A stretch of DNA of 5,519 nucleotides from an uncultured Actinomycetes bacterium (GTDB lineage Bacteria; Actinomycetota; Acidimicrobiia; Acidimicrobiales; Microtrichaceae), in NCBI GenBank assembly GCA_903941145.1, contig CAJANQ010000239.1, positions 1-5,519 on the forward strand. The letters are read 5' to 3'. The position numbers and the translations under genes were made by a program. Positions 3,976-5,519 of the stretch are shown here, in pieces. The notes beneath the pieces are model-generated. The model was not told the origin of the DNA, ran no database searches, and worked only from the letters and a program-made list of their open reading frames with translations. How positions within the stretch are numbered: position 1 is the first letter of the stretch; each line of letters starts with the position of its first letter.

Positions 3976-5519
3976 ATGGTCAGAAGGCACTCGGCCAAGC
4001 TTGCGCTCGGCCTGTTCGTCGCCAGTGCGGTGGTACTCACCCCGTCACTGGCCTTCGCCGCGGACGGACCGACGTTCGACCCCGCCGGTGCACTGCCGAC
4101 CACCGGTGACGGCTTCGGCCTGAACCTGCTGTGGATCATCCTCGGCGCCGCCATGGTGATCTTCATGCAGGCCGGGTTCGCCATGGTCGAGACCGGGTTC
4201 TGCCGTGCCAAGCACGCTGTCCACGTGATCTCCACGAACATGGCGATCTTCGGCCTCGGTTTCGTCGCCTTCTTCCTCATCGGCTTCCCGCTGATGTTCG
4301 GCGGCTACAGCTACCCCGGCTACTTCGGCCTGGACGAGGCGCTCGGCTCCAACCTGATCGGCTCCGGCAGCTGGGTCTTCCTCTGGAAGGGCCCGATCGC
4401 GCTGACCAACGTGCCGTCGGAGTCCATCGCCCCGATCGCCGCCTTCTTCCTCTACATGGTGGCCTTCATGGACACCACCGCCACCATCCCGACCGGCTCC
4501 ATGGCCGAGCGCTGGAAGTGGAAGAGCTTCATGGTGTGGGGCCTGTTCTGCGGCGCCTTCTACTACCCGCTCTTCGGTGCGTGGACCTGGGGCGGCGGCT
4601 GGCTCTCCCAGGTGGGCAACAGCCTCGACCTGGGCCACGGCTACGTCGACTTCGCCGGCTCCGGCATCGTCCACGCCACCGGCGGCGTCGCTGCACTCGC
4701 CGGCGCCATCATCCTCGGCCCCCGCATCGGCAAGTTCGGCAAGGACGGCAAGGCCCGTGCGCTGCCCGGCCACAACATCCCGATGGCGTTCCTCGGTGCG
4801 TTCATCCTGCTGTTCGGCTGGTTCGGCTTCAACGCCGCCTCCACGTTCTCTGCGACCGACGTGCGGTTCGCCGTGGTGGCCGTCAACACCGGTATCGCCG
4901 GCGCCTTCGGCCTCATCGCCTGCATCGTCTACTGCATGAAGCGGATCGGTAAGCCGGACCCGGCCATGATGGCCAACGGCATGCTGGCTGGCCTCGTGGC
5001 CATCACCGCCCCGTGCGCCTTCGTCGACCCGTGGGCTGCTGCGGTCATCGGTACCATCGCCGGCCTGGTCGTGGTCGAGGCCGTGTTCTTCATCGAGAAG
5101 CGCGGCATCGACGACCCGGTGGGCGCCGTCGCAGTGCACGGCATCTGCGGCACCCTCGGCGTGCTCTTCGTGGGCATCTTCGCCAACGGCGACTACGGCG
5201 TCGGCTGGAACCTGACCGACAGCGCCCTCACCAAGGACAAGGGTGTCACCGGCATCCTGGGCGGCGACTTCTCGCTCGGCCTGCGCCAGCTCGGTGCCCA
5301 GGCGCTCGGCGCACTGGTCATCTGGACGGTCATGCTCGGCATCGCCTTCGCCTTCTTCAAGATCCAGAACAGCCTGACCAAGGGCGGCATCCGCACCTCG
5401 GTCGAGGACGAGCTGGCCGGACTGGACTACCCCGAGATGGGCATCGAGGCCTACCCCAAGGACGTGTCCTTCTCGGCCCAGGACATCGTCCCCTCGCAGC
5501 TGCCCAAGGCGCAGCAGGA
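3976..5519 (+). CDS. amt: Amt-family ammonium transporter, 3' end beyond the window
   Basis: This polytopic Amt/MEP/Rh protein moves ammonium across the cytoplasmic membrane; 514 codons are visible with no stop. Residues 1-28 form a signal peptide (RR, hydrophobic core 9-21, then LAFA before AD). The pore signatures are clear: FMDTTATIPTGSMAER (164-179), WTWGGGWL (203-210), DFAGSGIVHATGG (225-237) with D225 and first pore histidine H233, GWFGFNAAS (281-289), and DDPVGAVAVHGICGTLG (379-395) with second pore histidine H388. By alignment from memory, F164, W205, F285 and S289 match E. coli AmtB F107, W148, F215 and S219. The cytoplasmic GLDYPEMGIEAY (482-493), the region that meets PII proteins, is intact. 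The tail then continues for at least 21 residues (PKDVSFSAQDIV and on), longer than the roughly 400-residue AmtB type. The DFAGSG form recalls plant AMT1-like and related bacterial transporters. Confidence 0.95.
   Translation, partial: MVRRHSAKLALGLFVASAVVLTPSLAFAADGPTFDPAGALPTTGDGFGLNLLWIILGAAMVIFMQAGFAMVETGFCRAKHAVHVISTNMAIFGLGFVAFFLIGFPLMFGGYSYPGYFGLDEALGSNLIGSGSWVFLWKGPIALTNVPSESIAPIAAFFLYMVAFMDTTATIPTGSMAERWKWKSFMVWGLFCGAFYYPLFGAWTWGGGWLSQVGNSLDLGHGYVDFAGSGIVHATGGVAALAGAIILGPRIGKFGKDGKARALPGHNIPMAFLGAFILLFGWFGFNAASTFSATDVRFAVVAVNTGIAGAFGLIACIVYCMKRIGKPDPAMMANGMLAGLVAITAPCAFVDPWAAAVIGTIAGLVVVEAVFFIEKRGIDDPVGAVAVHGICGTLGVLFVGIFANGDYGVGWNLTDSALTKDKGVTGILGGDFSLGLRQLGAQALGALVIWTVMLGIAFAFFKIQNSLTKGGIRTSVEDELAGLDYPEMGIEAYPKDVSFSAQDIVPSQLPKAQQ

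Noticed and set aside
3827..4123. Upstream or overlapping small gene in the amt leader
   Set aside because: The ATG at 3827 has no Shine-Dalgarno sequence, the frame is basic low-complexity peptide running into amt in the wrong frame, and the internal ATG at 3968 abuts AGGAGG too closely.
4045..5139. A 364-codon minus-strand frame within amt
   Set aside because: It is antisense to the clear ammonium transporter, has low-complexity Gly/Asp/Glu/His/Ala composition and no recognisable motif.

Overview
The window is high-GC DNA with third-position G/C-rich codons, GTG/ATG starts and TANNNT-type -10 boxes placed almost at start codons. This fits an actinobacterium. The gene set and protein style resemble Acidimicrobiia, but that placement is an inference from the sequence alone. 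No RNA genes, CRISPR arrays, insertion sequences or integration signatures were seen.

Layout. (1) 1-97, minus strand: the first 32 codons of a gene that leaves the window, starting at a probable leaderless promoter. (2) 143-757, minus strand: an RDD-family membrane protein of 204 aa. (3) 758-825: a short divergent promoter region with a candidate sigma70-type promoter inside an inverted repeat. (4) 826-2598, plus strand: a complete acyl-CoA synthetase (AMP-forming) with all core motifs. (5) 2620-3792, plus strand: a polytopic acyltransferase-3 family protein, 21 bases downstream and probably co-transcribed. (6) 3793-3975: a 183-base intergenic region and leader with several possible control elements. 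(7) 3976-5519, plus strand: an Amt-family ammonium transporter with a signal peptide and both pore histidines, cut off by the window end. No stretch over 300 bases lacks a gene.

How the genes may work together. The synthetase makes acyl-CoA in the cytoplasm. The adjacent membrane acyltransferase belongs to a family that moves acyl groups onto surface glycans or lipids, so the pair could be a small acylation module whose acceptor is unknown. The ammonium transporter appears to be a separate transcription unit with its own promoter and leader. A PII gene (glnB/glnK) often follows amt and would lie outside the window.

The most interesting non-coding signal is the amt leader. Three consecutive stem-loops lie between a candidate -10 box and a perfect AGGAGG ribosome-binding site, and the loop of the first displays an anti-Shine-Dalgarno sequence. 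This is a candidate cis-regulatory RNA that I cannot match to a known class. It rests on hand-drawn pairing only, in a base composition where chance hairpins are common.
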